This document shows positions 16,793 to 24,642 of a stretch of 64,000 nt of DNA, one piece after another. The stretch is from Micromonospora ferruginea (GTDB lineage: Bacteria; Actinomycetota; Actinomycetes; Mycobacteriales; Micromonosporaceae), in NCBI RefSeq assembly GCF_013694245.2, contig NZ_CP059322.2, positions 1,236,001-1,300,000 of the forward strand, written 5' to 3'. The translations under genes were made by a program, and so were the position numbers. The notes beneath the pieces are model-generated. The model saw only the letters and a list, made by a program, of their open reading frames with translations. It did not search any database and was not told where the DNA came from. Position 1 is the stretch's first letter. Each line of letters starts with the position of its first letter.

Positions 16793-17536
16793 CTATGCCG
16801 TCGGCCTGGCGCGGTGCAGGATCTCGGCCAGCTCGGCCGGGCGGCTGAGCATCGGCCAGTGCCACGTCGGCAGCTCCTCGTACCGCCACGAATCGCCGGC
16901 CATGTGCTGGCACAGCGGCATGGTGGCGGCCATCTCGCGTGCCTGCGCGGCGGTGAAGCTCGACAGCACGCCGAGGCGGGGCAGCTTCTCCCACGCCCCG
17001 GTCAGCCGCACCGGGCTGGTGGCGGTCGCCCACGGTTGGGCCACCGACCGCTCAGCGAGCAGCGCGACGACCGATTCGTCAACGTCTGCTGCTCCCGCCG
17101 CCAGTTCGGCCCACGGCGGGGGTGGCAGCCGCCAGCCGTCGCCGTGGTCGGCGACCACCGCCGCGTTGTGTTCACGCTGCTGAGGTGGGGTGAAGTCCTC
17201 GTTCGCGGCGCCGTCGGGCAGCGGACCGGTGTCGACGAAGACCAGTTGGGCGATGCGGTCGGTCATGCGGTCGGCGGCGGCGGTCGTCACGACCGCGCCG
17301 GCGTAGCTGTGCCCGACGAGGACCACGTCGTGCAGGTCCTCGTAGCGCAGCAGGTTGACCACGTCGGTGACGTGGACGTCGAGGTCGGTGTCCGGGCGGG
17401 CCAGGTGGGCGCGTTCGCCCATGCCGGTCAGGCTCAGCGGATACACCTCGTGGCCGTGCGCACGAAGGGCGGCGGTGACCGGGCGCCAGGCCCACGCGCC
17501 GAGCCAGAACCCAGGAACCAGTACGAATGTCGTCAT
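16793..17536 (-). CDS. Alpha/beta hydrolase (EstA/pyrethroid-hydrolase-like)
   Basis: A 247-residue hydrolase beginning ATG 17536. Hallmarks are FVLVPGFWLGAWAW with the oxyanion region, SLTGMGER, the nucleophile elbow GHSYAG (around residue 77), an Asp in FVDTGP, and the C-terminal PTWHWPML His. This set is typical of the plant methylesterase/PHA-esterase-like hydrolases of actinobacteria. It is divergently transcribed from a WYL-domain regulator with 57 bp between, so regulation by that protein is likely. A strong hairpin just past its stop should terminate its transcript. Confidence 0.88.
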   Translation of the reverse strand: MTTFVLVPGFWLGAWAWRPVTAALRAHGHEVYPLSLTGMGERAHLARPDTDLDVHVTDVVNLLRYEDLHDVVLVGHSYAGAVVTTAAADRMTDRIAQLVFVDTGPLPDGAANEDFTPPQQREHNAAVVADHGDGWRLPPPPWAELAAGAADVDESVVALLAERSVAQPWATATSPVRLTGAWEKLPRLGVLSSFTAAQAREMAATMPLCQHMAGDSWRYEELPTWHWPMLSRPAELAEILHRARPTA

Positions 17537-17593
17537 GCCTGACACGCTACGATCAATACCGGACAGGATCCGCCCGGATGAGGAGTCAGACTT

Positions 17594-18556
17594 TTGGCCC
17601 GGCCCACCGCGCGTGTCCTGGCGATGCTGGAGATCCTCCAGGCCGGTGGCGGCTTCACCGTCGCCGACCTGGCCGGTCGGCTGGGCGTCGACGAGCGCAC
17701 GGTCCGCCGCTACGCCGCGCATCTCGCCGACCTCGGCATCCCGGTCGAGGCCCGGCGCGGTCGCTACGGCGGGTACCGGCTGGCGCCCGGATACAAGCTG
17801 CCGCCACTCATGCTCACCGGCGAGGAGGCGGTCGCCGTCATGCTCGGGCTCGTCGCCGCCACCCGGGCCGGGCTGGTCACCGCCGAGGGCGCGGCCGCCG
17901 AGAGCGCGACCGCGAAGATCCGCCGGGTACTGCCGGCCGTCCTGGCCCGGCGGATCGATTCGCTGCTCGGCACCGTGGACTTCACCGCTCCGGCCCGCAG
18001 GTCCGCCCCGCCCGGCATCGAGGTGCTGCTGGTGCTCGCCGAAGCGGCCCGACATCAGCAGCCGGTGAACATCACCTACACCACCTGGCGTGGCGAGTCC
18101 GGCGAGCGGCAGCTCGACCCGTACGGGCTGGTCTTCCACGCAGGCCGTTGGTACGTCACCGGTCACGACCACGACCGCCGGGCCGTCCGGACGTTCCGGC
18201 TCGACCGCATCGGCGCGGCCCGCCTCACCCAGGGCAGGTTCGACATCCCGGCCGGTTTCGATCCCACCACGCAGGTGCTCACCGGTCTGGCAGCCGTGCC
18301 GTACGCGCACGACATCTCCGTGGTGCTGCACACCAGCCTCGGGCAGGCGCAGCGACGGATCCCGCCGTCGGTCGGCACGCTGACCGAGGTGCCCGACGGA
18401 GTGCGCCTCACCACCCGGGTCGAACGGCTCGACGGTGCGGCACAGATGCTCGCCGGGCTCGGCTGGCCGTTCACGATCGACCGACCGGACGAACTCAGGG
18501 ACGAGGTACGCGCCCTGGCCGCCCGACTGCTCACCGACGCCGACGCCGGACGGTGA
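17594..18556 (+). CDS. HTH/WYL-domain transcriptional regulator (YafY/DeoR type)
   Basis: A 320-residue regulator read from TTG 17594, 8 bp after AGGAG (17581-17585); no ATG/GTG in frame fits better. The N-terminal winged helix reads RVLAMLEILQAGGGFTVADLAGRLGVDERTVRRYAAHLAD. The RRGRYGGYRLAPGYKLPPLMLT segment is the standard linker. The WYL domain (around residues 140-225) has the core GLVFHAGRWYVTGHDHDRRAVRTFRLDRI. A WCX-like C-terminal domain follows. Such proteins often control the divergent neighbour, here an alpha/beta hydrolase gene. WYL domains are thought to bind nucleic acid or small ligands. Confidence 0.9.
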   Translation: MARPTARVLAMLEILQAGGGFTVADLAGRLGVDERTVRRYAAHLADLGIPVEARRGRYGGYRLAPGYKLPPLMLTGEEAVAVMLGLVAATRAGLVTAEGAAAESATAKIRRVLPAVLARRIDSLLGTVDFTAPARRSAPPGIEVLLVLAEAARHQQPVNITYTTWRGESGERQLDPYGLVFHAGRWYVTGHDHDRRAVRTFRLDRIGAARLTQGRFDIPAGFDPTTQVLTGLAAVPYAHDISVVLHTSLGQAQRRIPPSVGTLTEVPDGVRLTTRVERLDGAAQMLAGLGWPFTIDRPDELRDEVRALAARLLTDADAGR

Positions 18557-18593
18557 GCGGCAGTCCCCCCCGGTTCAGCGACAGGTGAAATCG

Positions 18594-19346
18594 TCACCGC
18601 TGTGCGGTGGGCCGTACCACGATCTCGTTGATGTCGACCTGATCCGGCTGGGTGACCGCGTACGCGATGGCGTCCGCGATCGCCGCGGGATCCAGTGCCA
18701 TGGCGTCGCGGCTGGCCACCAGCGCGGCGCGTGCGTGGGGGTCCGCGACCGCATTGACGAAGTCGGTGTGTACGAAGCCCGGTGAGACGACGGTGACGCG
18801 TACCGTCTCGCCGACCTCCTGCCGCAACCCTTCGCAGACCGTACGCACGGCGGTCTTCGTCGCGGAGTACACCGCCTGCCCGGGGACGGTGCGGTACGCG
18901 GCGGTGGACGCCACCGTCACCAGGTGTCCGAACCCCTGGTGACGGAAGACCGGCAGGGCGGCGGCGATGCCGTGCAGTACACCGCGCAGGTTGACGTCGA
19001 TCATGTCGTCCCACTCGTCGACGCGCAGGTCGTCCAGCGGGGAGATCGGGCCGATGCCGGCGTTGTTGACCAGCACGTCGAGCCGGCCGAACTCGGTGAC
19101 CGCCGTGTCGACCATGCGGATGAGGTCGTCGCGCCGCCGCACGTCGGTCGCCAGGGCGACGGCACGGCCGCCGCGTTCACGGATCTCCCCGGCGAGCTGC
19201 TCGACGCGGTCGCTGCGCCGGGCGCCGAGGACGACCGTCGCCCCGGCGGCGGCGAGGGCCAGCGCGGTGGCCCGGCCAATTCCGCTGCTGGTGCCGGTGA
19301 TGGCGATGACCTTGGTCCGGGTACCTGTCTTCTCGGTGTCTGGCAC
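18594..19346 (-). CDS. SDR-family oxidoreductase under TetR control
   Basis: A 250-residue classical SDR: TGTSSGIG cofactor loop (around residue 18), a GARRSDR segment after beta-2 that suggests NADP(H) preference, NNAG, catalytic Ser (VASTA), YSATK, and a C-terminal region typical of the YdfG/'SDR of unknown function' clade. It is divergent from a TetR gene, and two palindromic operators occupy the gap (19447-19493). It is therefore very likely repressed by that TetR protein and induced by a small, possibly toxic, carbonyl compound. The inducer is unknown. Confidence 0.9.
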   Translation of the reverse strand: MPDTEKTGTRTKVIAITGTSSGIGRATALALAAAGATVVLGARRSDRVEQLAGEIRERGGRAVALATDVRRRDDLIRMVDTAVTEFGRLDVLVNNAGIGPISPLDDLRVDEWDDMIDVNLRGVLHGIAAALPVFRHQGFGHLVTVASTAAYRTVPGQAVYSATKTAVRTVCEGLRQEVGETVRVTVVSPGFVHTDFVNAVADPHARAALVASRDAMALDPAAIADAIAYAVTQPDQVDINEIVVRPTAQR

Positions 19347-19446
19347 GGTTGCGCTTCTCCTGGGATTGCGGTGCCGGCCCGGCGCCGGGCCCGGATGGGG
19401 CCGTCACCTCCGGGGGCGGCTGCCGGTGGTTAGGATCGGGGCGTAA

Positions 19447-19493
19447 GCGGACAGGTGTCCGCATGCCCTCGACGTTAGCGGACACCTGTCCGC
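19447..19493. promoter_or_regulatory. Two TetR-type operators
   Basis: GCGGACA-GG-TGTCCGC at 19447-19462 and its reverse complement GCGGACA-CC-TGTCCGC at 19478-19493 are each perfect 7-2-7 palindromes, with centres 31 bp apart (about three helical turns). Both lie between the divergent SDR and TetR genes. They are the obvious binding sites for two TetR dimers on one face of the DNA. Flanking AA/TT extends the symmetry. Confidence 0.8.
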
Positions 19494-19515
19494 TTGGCCA
19501 GCGAGCAGGAGTGAC

Positions 19516-20112
19516 ATGGATCGCAGCACCGATCACCGGTCGCAACCCGGTGCGCGGCCGGGCCCGAGCCGGCGGACCGACGCCGAACGCAACAGGACCC
19601 GGATCCTCGACACCGCGCGTACCGTCCTGGAGCAGGACCCCGACGCCTCGATGCAGTCGATCGCCAAGCTGACCGGCATCGGTCAGGGCACCCTGTACCG
19701 CAACTTTCCCAACCGCGAGGCGCTCGTCCTGGCGGTGCACCGTCGCGACGTCCAGGACCTCATCGACGCCGCACCCCGGCTGGCCGCAGGCAGCCCTCCG
19801 CTCGTGGCGCTACGGCGATGGCTGGACGAACTGGGCAGCTACGGCAGGATCAAGCACGGCCTGGCCGGCGCCCTGAACAGCACCACCAGAGAACGGCTCG
19901 CCACCGAGGGGTACGACCCGGTCGTCGACGCCATGGGCACGTTGCTGCGCGCCTGCCAGCAGGCCGGCGAAGTCCGCGCCGACGTGACCGCCGACGACCT
20001 CCTGCTGCTGGTCGGCTTCCTCTGGCGCATCAGCCCGGACGAGAACTTCGAGACCCGCAGCAGCCACCTGCTCGACCTCGTCATGGACGCGCTGCGACGA
20101 CCCGCCACGTAG
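19516..20112 (+). CDS. TetR/AcrR-family transcriptional repressor
   Basis: A 198-residue TetR protein with a 25-residue basic, unstructured N-terminus. The HTH follows: RTRILDTARTVLEQDPDASMQSIAKLTGIGQGTLYRNFPNREALVLAVH (around 27-75). The C-terminal ligand domain is the short form seen in the actinobacterial 'SbtR'-like group (DDLLLLVGFLWRI near 162). It faces the SDR gene across a gap with two palindromic operators and probably represses both itself and the SDR gene until a ligand binds. Confidence 0.92.
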   Translation: MDRSTDHRSQPGARPGPSRRTDAERNRTRILDTARTVLEQDPDASMQSIAKLTGIGQGTLYRNFPNREALVLAVHRRDVQDLIDAAPRLAAGSPPLVALRRWLDELGSYGRIKHGLAGALNSTTRERLATEGYDPVVDAMGTLLRACQQAGEVRADVTADDLLLLVGFLWRISPDENFETRSSHLLDLVMDALRRPAT

Positions 20113-20165
20113 CAAGCCTCGGGCGCGGCCGAACCCGCTGACCGTGGAAGGGCGATCGCTGGCGT

Positions 20166-20213
20166 TACTCCGTCGCGCGTAGTACGTTGGACGATATAGC
20201 GGAGGACGGAGTA
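20166..20213. promoter_or_regulatory. Long-spaced inverted repeat before the PadR gene
   Basis: TACTCCGTC (20166-20174) is repeated as its exact complement GACGGAGTA (20205-20213), centres 39 bp apart. The right arm overlaps the ribosome-binding site and abuts the GTG start of the PadR-like gene. The position suits autorepression that blocks both transcription and initiation. Assignment to PadR is inferred from position. Confidence 0.5.
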
Positions 20214-20214
20214 T

Positions 20215-20532
20215 GTGGTGGGTGAGGAACTGGGACGTTGGGCCGAACCGGGGCTGCTGGTTCTGACGAGCCTCGCGGAGGGCGCGAAGCACGGCTACGC
20301 GATCACCACGGACATCGCCGAGCAGGCGGGCGTGGCGTTGGGCCCGGGCACGTTGTACGCGGCCCTGCAACGGCTGGAGGAGCGGGGGCTGATCGAGGCC
20401 CTGCCGGCTGAAGGGCGCCGCCGGCCGTACCGATTGACTGCGGCCGGAGCGGCAGAACTGTCGGCCCAAGCGGAACGGATGCAACGCCTCGCCACCCTCG
20501 GTCTGGGCCGTCTCCGATCGAGGCTGGCATGA
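20215..20532 (+). CDS. PadR-family transcriptional regulator
   Basis: A 105-residue PadR regulator with only the winged-helix domain: LLVLTSLAEGAKHGYAITTDI, LGPGTLYAALQRLEERGLIEA, and RRRPYRLTAAGAAEL. Starts GTG 20215 and GTG 20218 are both possible after GGAGGACGGA. Its stop overlaps the ATG of the membrane-protein gene, and the ABC exporter genes follow. This is the common actinobacterial arrangement of PadR + 'YPxxW-RYGEE' membrane protein + ABC ATPase + permease, in which PadR represses the exporter until a drug-like ligand binds. Confidence 0.9.
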   Translation: MVGEELGRWAEPGLLVLTSLAEGAKHGYAITTDIAEQAGVALGPGTLYAALQRLEERGLIEALPAEGRRRPYRLTAAGAAELSAQAERMQRLATLGLGRLRSRLA

Positions 20533-21353
20533 GCAGCGACTCGCGCCTGGTGCGAGCGCTGGTCGCCTGCTACCCGCCAGCATGGCGGCACCGATATGGC
20601 GAGGAGTACGCCCAGTTGCTCTCCGACCTGCGGGTCCACCGCCGGCCACGCCTCGTGGTGGATTCGCTGCTCGGAGCTGCCCGGATTCACGGAGGTGCGC
20701 TGATGTCCGGACGTTCCCCGACGGTCCTGCCCGTGTGGGCGGCCGCGTTGTTCGCGGCAGGCGGGCTGGGCTTCGCGAAGCTCGCCGAGGATCTCTCCGG
20801 CGTCGCCACCGATGCCTACGCCGCAATGGTCGTCGCCTCGGCGGTCGTGGGGCTGGCCCTGGTCGCCATGGCCGCACCGGCTGGTGCCGTTCTCGTGCGC
20901 GGCCGCTCCGCTGTCGCGTGGAAACATGCCGCCGTCCCGGTCGTCGGTGCCGCGGCGTGGTACGGCATGGTGCGGGTCGTCGCGCCCACCGGCCGCCCGG
21001 TGCACTCGGGACCGAACGTAGCCGCGTTCGTGCTGATCGCGGTAACCGGGCTCGGCGTCCTGGCCGCGACGGCGTGGGCGGCCACCAGGGTGTTGCGGTG
21101 GGTGCCGGTCGTTGGCGCGCGCTGGCTGTGGCCGTCGGCCGTGACGGCGATGGCGGTGGGGATGGCCGCCGCCACCGTTGCCGTGCTGGTCTGGGGTCTC
21201 CGCGCACGCACCACCGACGCCGCCGCTTTCCACCGCAACGAGGGCCTGTTGGCCACACCCTTCATCTCGAGTTGGATCGCGGTCATGGCCGCCCTGTGCG
21301 CCGCGAGCGTGCTCGGCGGAATCGCCGCGCGGCACCACCTGACCGTCCGCTAG
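20529..21353 (+). CDS. Membrane protein with PadR-associated N-terminal domain
   Basis: This 274-residue protein starts 4 bp inside the PadR gene. The N-terminal 45 residues hold the conserved LVRALVACYPPAWRHRYGEEYAQLL block. It typifies permease-prefix domains that accompany PadR regulators and may relay membrane state. About six hydrophobic helices follow, from residue 65 to the end. It is probably an accessory or sensing component of the downstream ABC exporter. No enzymatic motif is visible. Confidence 0.75.
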   Translation: MSSDSRLVRALVACYPPAWRHRYGEEYAQLLSDLRVHRRPRLVVDSLLGAARIHGGALMSGRSPTVLPVWAAALFAAGGLGFAKLAEDLSGVATDAYAAMVVASAVVGLALVAMAAPAGAVLVRGRSAVAWKHAAVPVVGAAAWYGMVRVVAPTGRPVHSGPNVAAFVLIAVTGLGVLAATAWAATRVLRWVPVVGARWLWPSAVTAMAVGMAAATVAVLVWGLRARTTDAAAFHRNEGLLATPFISSWIAVMAALCAASVLGGIAARHHLTVR

Positions 21354-21428
21354 CACTCATCCACGACCGATCCGGGCGAGCGTCTGCCTACCGTCCGGGG
21401 ATCTTGCTGAGGGAAGGAGTGATGCGGC

Positions 21429-22166
21429 ATGCCCGTACCGCCGATCATGATCCAGGCCGAGGGCCTGGTCAAGCGCTACCGCCGCCGGATGGCGGTCGAC
21501 CAGCTCAGCTTCCAGGTACGAGAAGGGGAGATCTGCGCGTTGCTGGGCCCGAACGGCGCGGGCAAGACCTCGACCATGCGGATGCTCCTCGGACTGTCCA
21601 GACCCGACGCCGGCACGGCGAGCCTCGCCGGCAAGCTCGTGCATCTGGGCGCACCCGTGCTGCGGCGCGTCGGCGTACTCATCGACGGACCCGCCCTGGT
21701 GCCGCACCTGAGCGGCATCGCCAACCTCAAGCTGCTGTGGTCGGCGGCCGGTCGATCGTGGCCGCCGCCGGCGCTCGAGGAAGCACTGGACCTGGCCGGC
21801 CTCGGTGCCGCGACCGGCCGTAGGGTCAAGGGCTACTCGACGGGAATGCGGCAACGACTCATGCTCGCCGCCGCGTTGATGCGTCGTCCTGACGTGTTGC
21901 TGCTGGACGAGCCGGCCAACGGCCTCGATCCGGCCGAGGTGCGCGCGTTGCGCCGCCACCTGGCTGTCTGCGCGGACGCCGGCGCAGCCGTGCTGATCTC
22001 CAGTCACCAGCTTGCCGAGGTGCAGCTACTCGCCACTCATGCCGTGGTCATGCACAACGGCCGCCTCACCGCCGCCGGCACCCTCGACGACTTGGTCGGT
22101 GCTCACACATCGCTTGAGGACGCCTACCTGGCGATGATCGAGGGATATCACGATGCTGCGCTTTGA
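21429..22166 (+). CDS. ABC transporter ATP-binding protein
   Basis: A 245-residue drug- or bacitracin-type ABC ATPase. Walker A is GPNGAGKTS (around residue 41), the signature is YSTGMRQR (around 139), and Walker B is LLLDEPANGLDP (around 160); a late SSHQ switch His is present. Start ATG 21429 follows GGAAGGAG. It overlaps the permease gene by 14 bp and together they make a two-gene exporter of the BcrA/BcrB type under PadR control. The substrate is unknown. Confidence 0.93.
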   Translation: MPVPPIMIQAEGLVKRYRRRMAVDQLSFQVREGEICALLGPNGAGKTSTMRMLLGLSRPDAGTASLAGKLVHLGAPVLRRVGVLIDGPALVPHLSGIANLKLLWSAAGRSWPPPALEEALDLAGLGAATGRRVKGYSTGMRQRLMLAAALMRRPDVLLLDEPANGLDPAEVRALRRHLAVCADAGAAVLISSHQLAEVQLLATHAVVMHNGRLTAAGTLDDLVGAHTSLEDAYLAMIEGYHDAAL

Positions 22167-22950
22167 GCTCACCACCCAACTGCTCCGCATCCGGACGCTT
22201 ATCGCGCTGGCCTGTCTCGCCGGGGTTCCGGTCGCCGCCGCGCTTCCGTTCGCATCCCAGCCCGGAGAGCGCAACGGCAACGAGAGTGGTCTGTTCGGCG
22301 CCTCGCCCTACTCGGCCGCCAACCACGCGATGGCGAGCCTGGAATTCACGGCCCCGCTGCTGCTGCCGATCGTCGTGGCACTGCTGTCCTGCGCGATCGC
22401 CTCGGCAGACCGTGACTGGGGAGTGTTGCGCTACCTCTACGCCGCCCCGGTCACCCGCGAGCGCCTGCTGGCTGCCAAGCTCGCTGCCGCTGCCCTGGCG
22501 ACCCTGGTCGCGGTTGCCGTCGTCATGGCCGCCGGCCTGGCCGCGGGCACCGTCTTCTTCGGGTGGCACCCGTTCCACATCATCGGCGCGTCCGCGCTCA
22601 CCGTTGGCGACGCGACCATCCGGGTACTGGCCGCCACCGGCTACACGCTCCTGTGCATGCTCGCGATGGCGGCGATCGCCTTCACCCTGGGCCTGGTGCT
22701 GCCACGCGGGGCCGAGGCGCTGGCCGTCGCCGTCGGCTTCGTGGTGCTCGCCAGCATCATCAACGGCCAGCCGGCCCTGCCCGCCGTCGCGGCCGTCCTG
22801 CCCGTGCACTACTGGCAGGACTGGGTGGGCCTGTTCGACCCCGCCGGCGTCACCGACCTGGCCCTCGGCGTCGTCGTTCAACTGGCCGCCATCGTCGTCT
22901 GCACGGTCACCGGCTGGCTCGTCCTGCGCCACCGCGACCCGGCCGCCTAG
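22153..22950 (+). CDS. ABC transporter permease
   Basis: A 265-residue ABC-2-type permease with about six membrane spans. The first follows RFELTTQLLRIRTLIALACLAG. A conserved DRDWGVLRYLYAAPVTRERLLAAKL cytoplasmic loop (around residues 85-110) is typical of BcrB/NosY-like permeases. It overlaps the ATPase gene and closes the exporter unit. A cis-prenyltransferase gene starts 58 bp later in the same direction and may be on the same transcript. Confidence 0.9.
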   Translation: MLRFELTTQLLRIRTLIALACLAGVPVAAALPFASQPGERNGNESGLFGASPYSAANHAMASLEFTAPLLLPIVVALLSCAIASADRDWGVLRYLYAAPVTRERLLAAKLAAAALATLVAVAVVMAAGLAAGTVFFGWHPFHIIGASALTVGDATIRVLAATGYTLLCMLAMAAIAFTLGLVLPRGAEALAVAVGFVVLASIINGQPALPAVAAVLPVHYWQDWVGLFDPAGVTDLALGVVVQLAAIVVCTVTGWLVLRHRDPAA

Positions 22951-23008
22951 CGAGAGCCTTAACCTCAACAGCCTACGATCCGGCTCGAAACGGGGAAAGG
23001 AACGACGC

Positions 23009-23791
23009 GTGCGCAACGTCCTGAAGTCGGCCGTCTATACGCTCTACGCCCGACGACTGGCCCACGAACTGTCCGACGCACCCCTGCCTCGGCACATCGC
23101 CCTGGTGATGGACGGCAACCGGCGATGGGCACGCCAGAACGGCTTCCAGGATGCCGGGATCGGCCATCGATACGGCGCCGAACACCTCGATGAAGTCCTC
23201 GGCTGGTGCAGAGAACTCGGCATCCACCACGTCACCGTCTTCCTCGCCTCGGTCGACAACCTGCGCAAACGCGACGCCGGCGAAGTCGACAACCTGCTGC
23301 GCATGATTGAAGAAGTGATCATCCGGCGGCTGGCGGGACCGGCCAGCGTCTGGCAGGTCAGGACCGCCGGTCGGGTCGACGTCCTGCCTGATTCCACCCG
23401 CCACGCCCTCAAGTCGGCCGAGGAGGCCACCCGCGACAAGAACGCCGCCTTCCACCTCAACATCGCCATCGGCTACGACGGGCGCGAGGAGATCGTCAAC
23501 GCTCTGCGATCCCTGCTCGACGCCGAACGGCAAGCCGGCCGTAGCCTCGACGATGTCGCCCAACAACTGTCCGCCGACCAGATCGCGACTCACCTCTACA
23601 CCAGCGGCCAGCCCGACCCCGACCTCGTCATCCGCACCAGCGGTGAACGCCGCATGTCCGGATTCCTGCTCTGGCAGGCGGCCTACTCCGAGTTGTACTT
23701 CTGCGACGTCTACTGGCCGGGCTTCCGCAAGGTCGACTTTCTGCGCGCGCTTCGCTCCTACTCCGCCCGCGAGCGCCGGCTCGGTAGCTGA
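23009..23791 (+). CDS. cis-Prenyl diphosphate synthase, Z-FPP-synthase-like
   Basis: A 260-residue undecaprenyl-diphosphate-synthase-family enzyme from GTG 23009, after a GGGGAAAGGAA site. The diphosphate loop MDGNRRWARQNG (around residue 33), TSGQPDPDLVIRTSGERRMSGFLLWQAAYSELYF (around 203-236) and the C-terminal FLRALRSYSARERR are all present. The usual FSTENW stretch is replaced by LASVDNL. The N-terminal LYARRL and RHIALV features resemble, from memory, mycobacterial Rv1086, a short-chain Z,E-farnesyl diphosphate synthase. A short-chain product is therefore more likely than undecaprenyl diphosphate. It follows the ABC exporter genes. Confidence 0.85.
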   Translation: MRNVLKSAVYTLYARRLAHELSDAPLPRHIALVMDGNRRWARQNGFQDAGIGHRYGAEHLDEVLGWCRELGIHHVTVFLASVDNLRKRDAGEVDNLLRMIEEVIIRRLAGPASVWQVRTAGRVDVLPDSTRHALKSAEEATRDKNAAFHLNIAIGYDGREEIVNALRSLLDAERQAGRSLDDVAQQLSADQIATHLYTSGQPDPDLVIRTSGERRMSGFLLWQAAYSELYFCDVYWPGFRKVDFLRALRSYSARERRLGS

Positions 23792-23834
23792 AGACGGAAA
23801 CCACCCGTCGATGTCATGCCGGGTCGCAGCCGGC

Positions 23835-24437
23835 TCACGCCTTGGTCTCGGTCATGGCCCTGCGGACCTCGAGGAACTGGGCGGTGCGGTCGCCTTGCGG
23901 GCGGGACGACACGAAGGCGACGATGCCAACTGTCTGGTCGTCGGCCCATGCGCAGGCGACGAGATAGCTTTCGTCCTCGGTACGGCCTTGACCGCAGTGT
24001 GCGGTGCCGCCGAGTTCCCCGGGGTCGACGGGCTTGTGGGTCTTGATGCGGTATGGCTGAAGGGAGCGTTCGACCATCCCGTTCTGGTCGGTGACGGTGC
24101 CGGAGACGCCGGTGATGAAGACCATGTCGGCGTCCGGTCCGTTGTCGCCGTAGGCCCAGCCGACGGCGCTCGTGGCGGGGGCGACCTCACGCTTGAGCGT
24201 GTCGAGGTGTTGTTTGGCGGCTCCGGTGGTGACCCGGTCCATGCTTTTCGGCAGGCCGAGCAACGTCTCCGGCATGCGCAACGTACGGATGTCCGGTGAG
24301 GGCGGTGCGGAAGCCGTGGACGCCGTCGACGGCGGGGTGGCGGCTTCCGAGGTGCACGCCGCGGCGGCGGGCAGCAAGAACGTCAGCACCGCGGCAGCGG
24401 CGGCTGAGCGGAACGGTTTCCTGGTGCTTGTCGTCAT
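23835..24437 (-). CDS. Secreted lipoprotein of unknown function
   Basis: A 200-residue protein from ATG 24437. It has a basic N-terminus, a hydrophobic stretch (AAAAAVLTFLLP) and a lipobox-like AAAAC at about residue 28, followed by an Ala/Thr/Pro/Ser-rich linker. It is therefore an exported lipoprotein. The folded part (residues 55-200) contains TLKREVAPATSAVGWAYGDNGPDADMVFITG and an AHCGQG...YLVACAWAD pair of cysteines that could form a disulfide. I do not recognise the family. It is convergent with the prenyltransferase gene (43 bp). Confidence 0.75.
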   Translation of the reverse strand: MTTSTRKPFRSAAAAAVLTFLLPAAAACTSEAATPPSTASTASAPPSPDIRTLRMPETLLGLPKSMDRVTTGAAKQHLDTLKREVAPATSAVGWAYGDNGPDADMVFITGVSGTVTDQNGMVERSLQPYRIKTHKPVDPGELGGTAHCGQGRTEDESYLVACAWADDQTVGIVAFVSSRPQGDRTAQFLEVRRAMTETKA

Positions 24438-24642
24438 CGCGGTCACGTCCGTCGTCGATCTGGTGGCGTCTGCGTTGCAGAGGGTACGGCCCGCGGTCTC
24501 CGATCGAGCAGGCGGCAATCACCTGCGGTGGAGGTAGGTGCCGTCCCACGCGGGGTGCCCAGACGCAAGGAAGCTGGCGCTTGTCCTCGCCGGTGGTCCA
24601 CCTTCTGGCCCTTCGAAAGGCGAGCTTGGATAGAGTCGTGCC

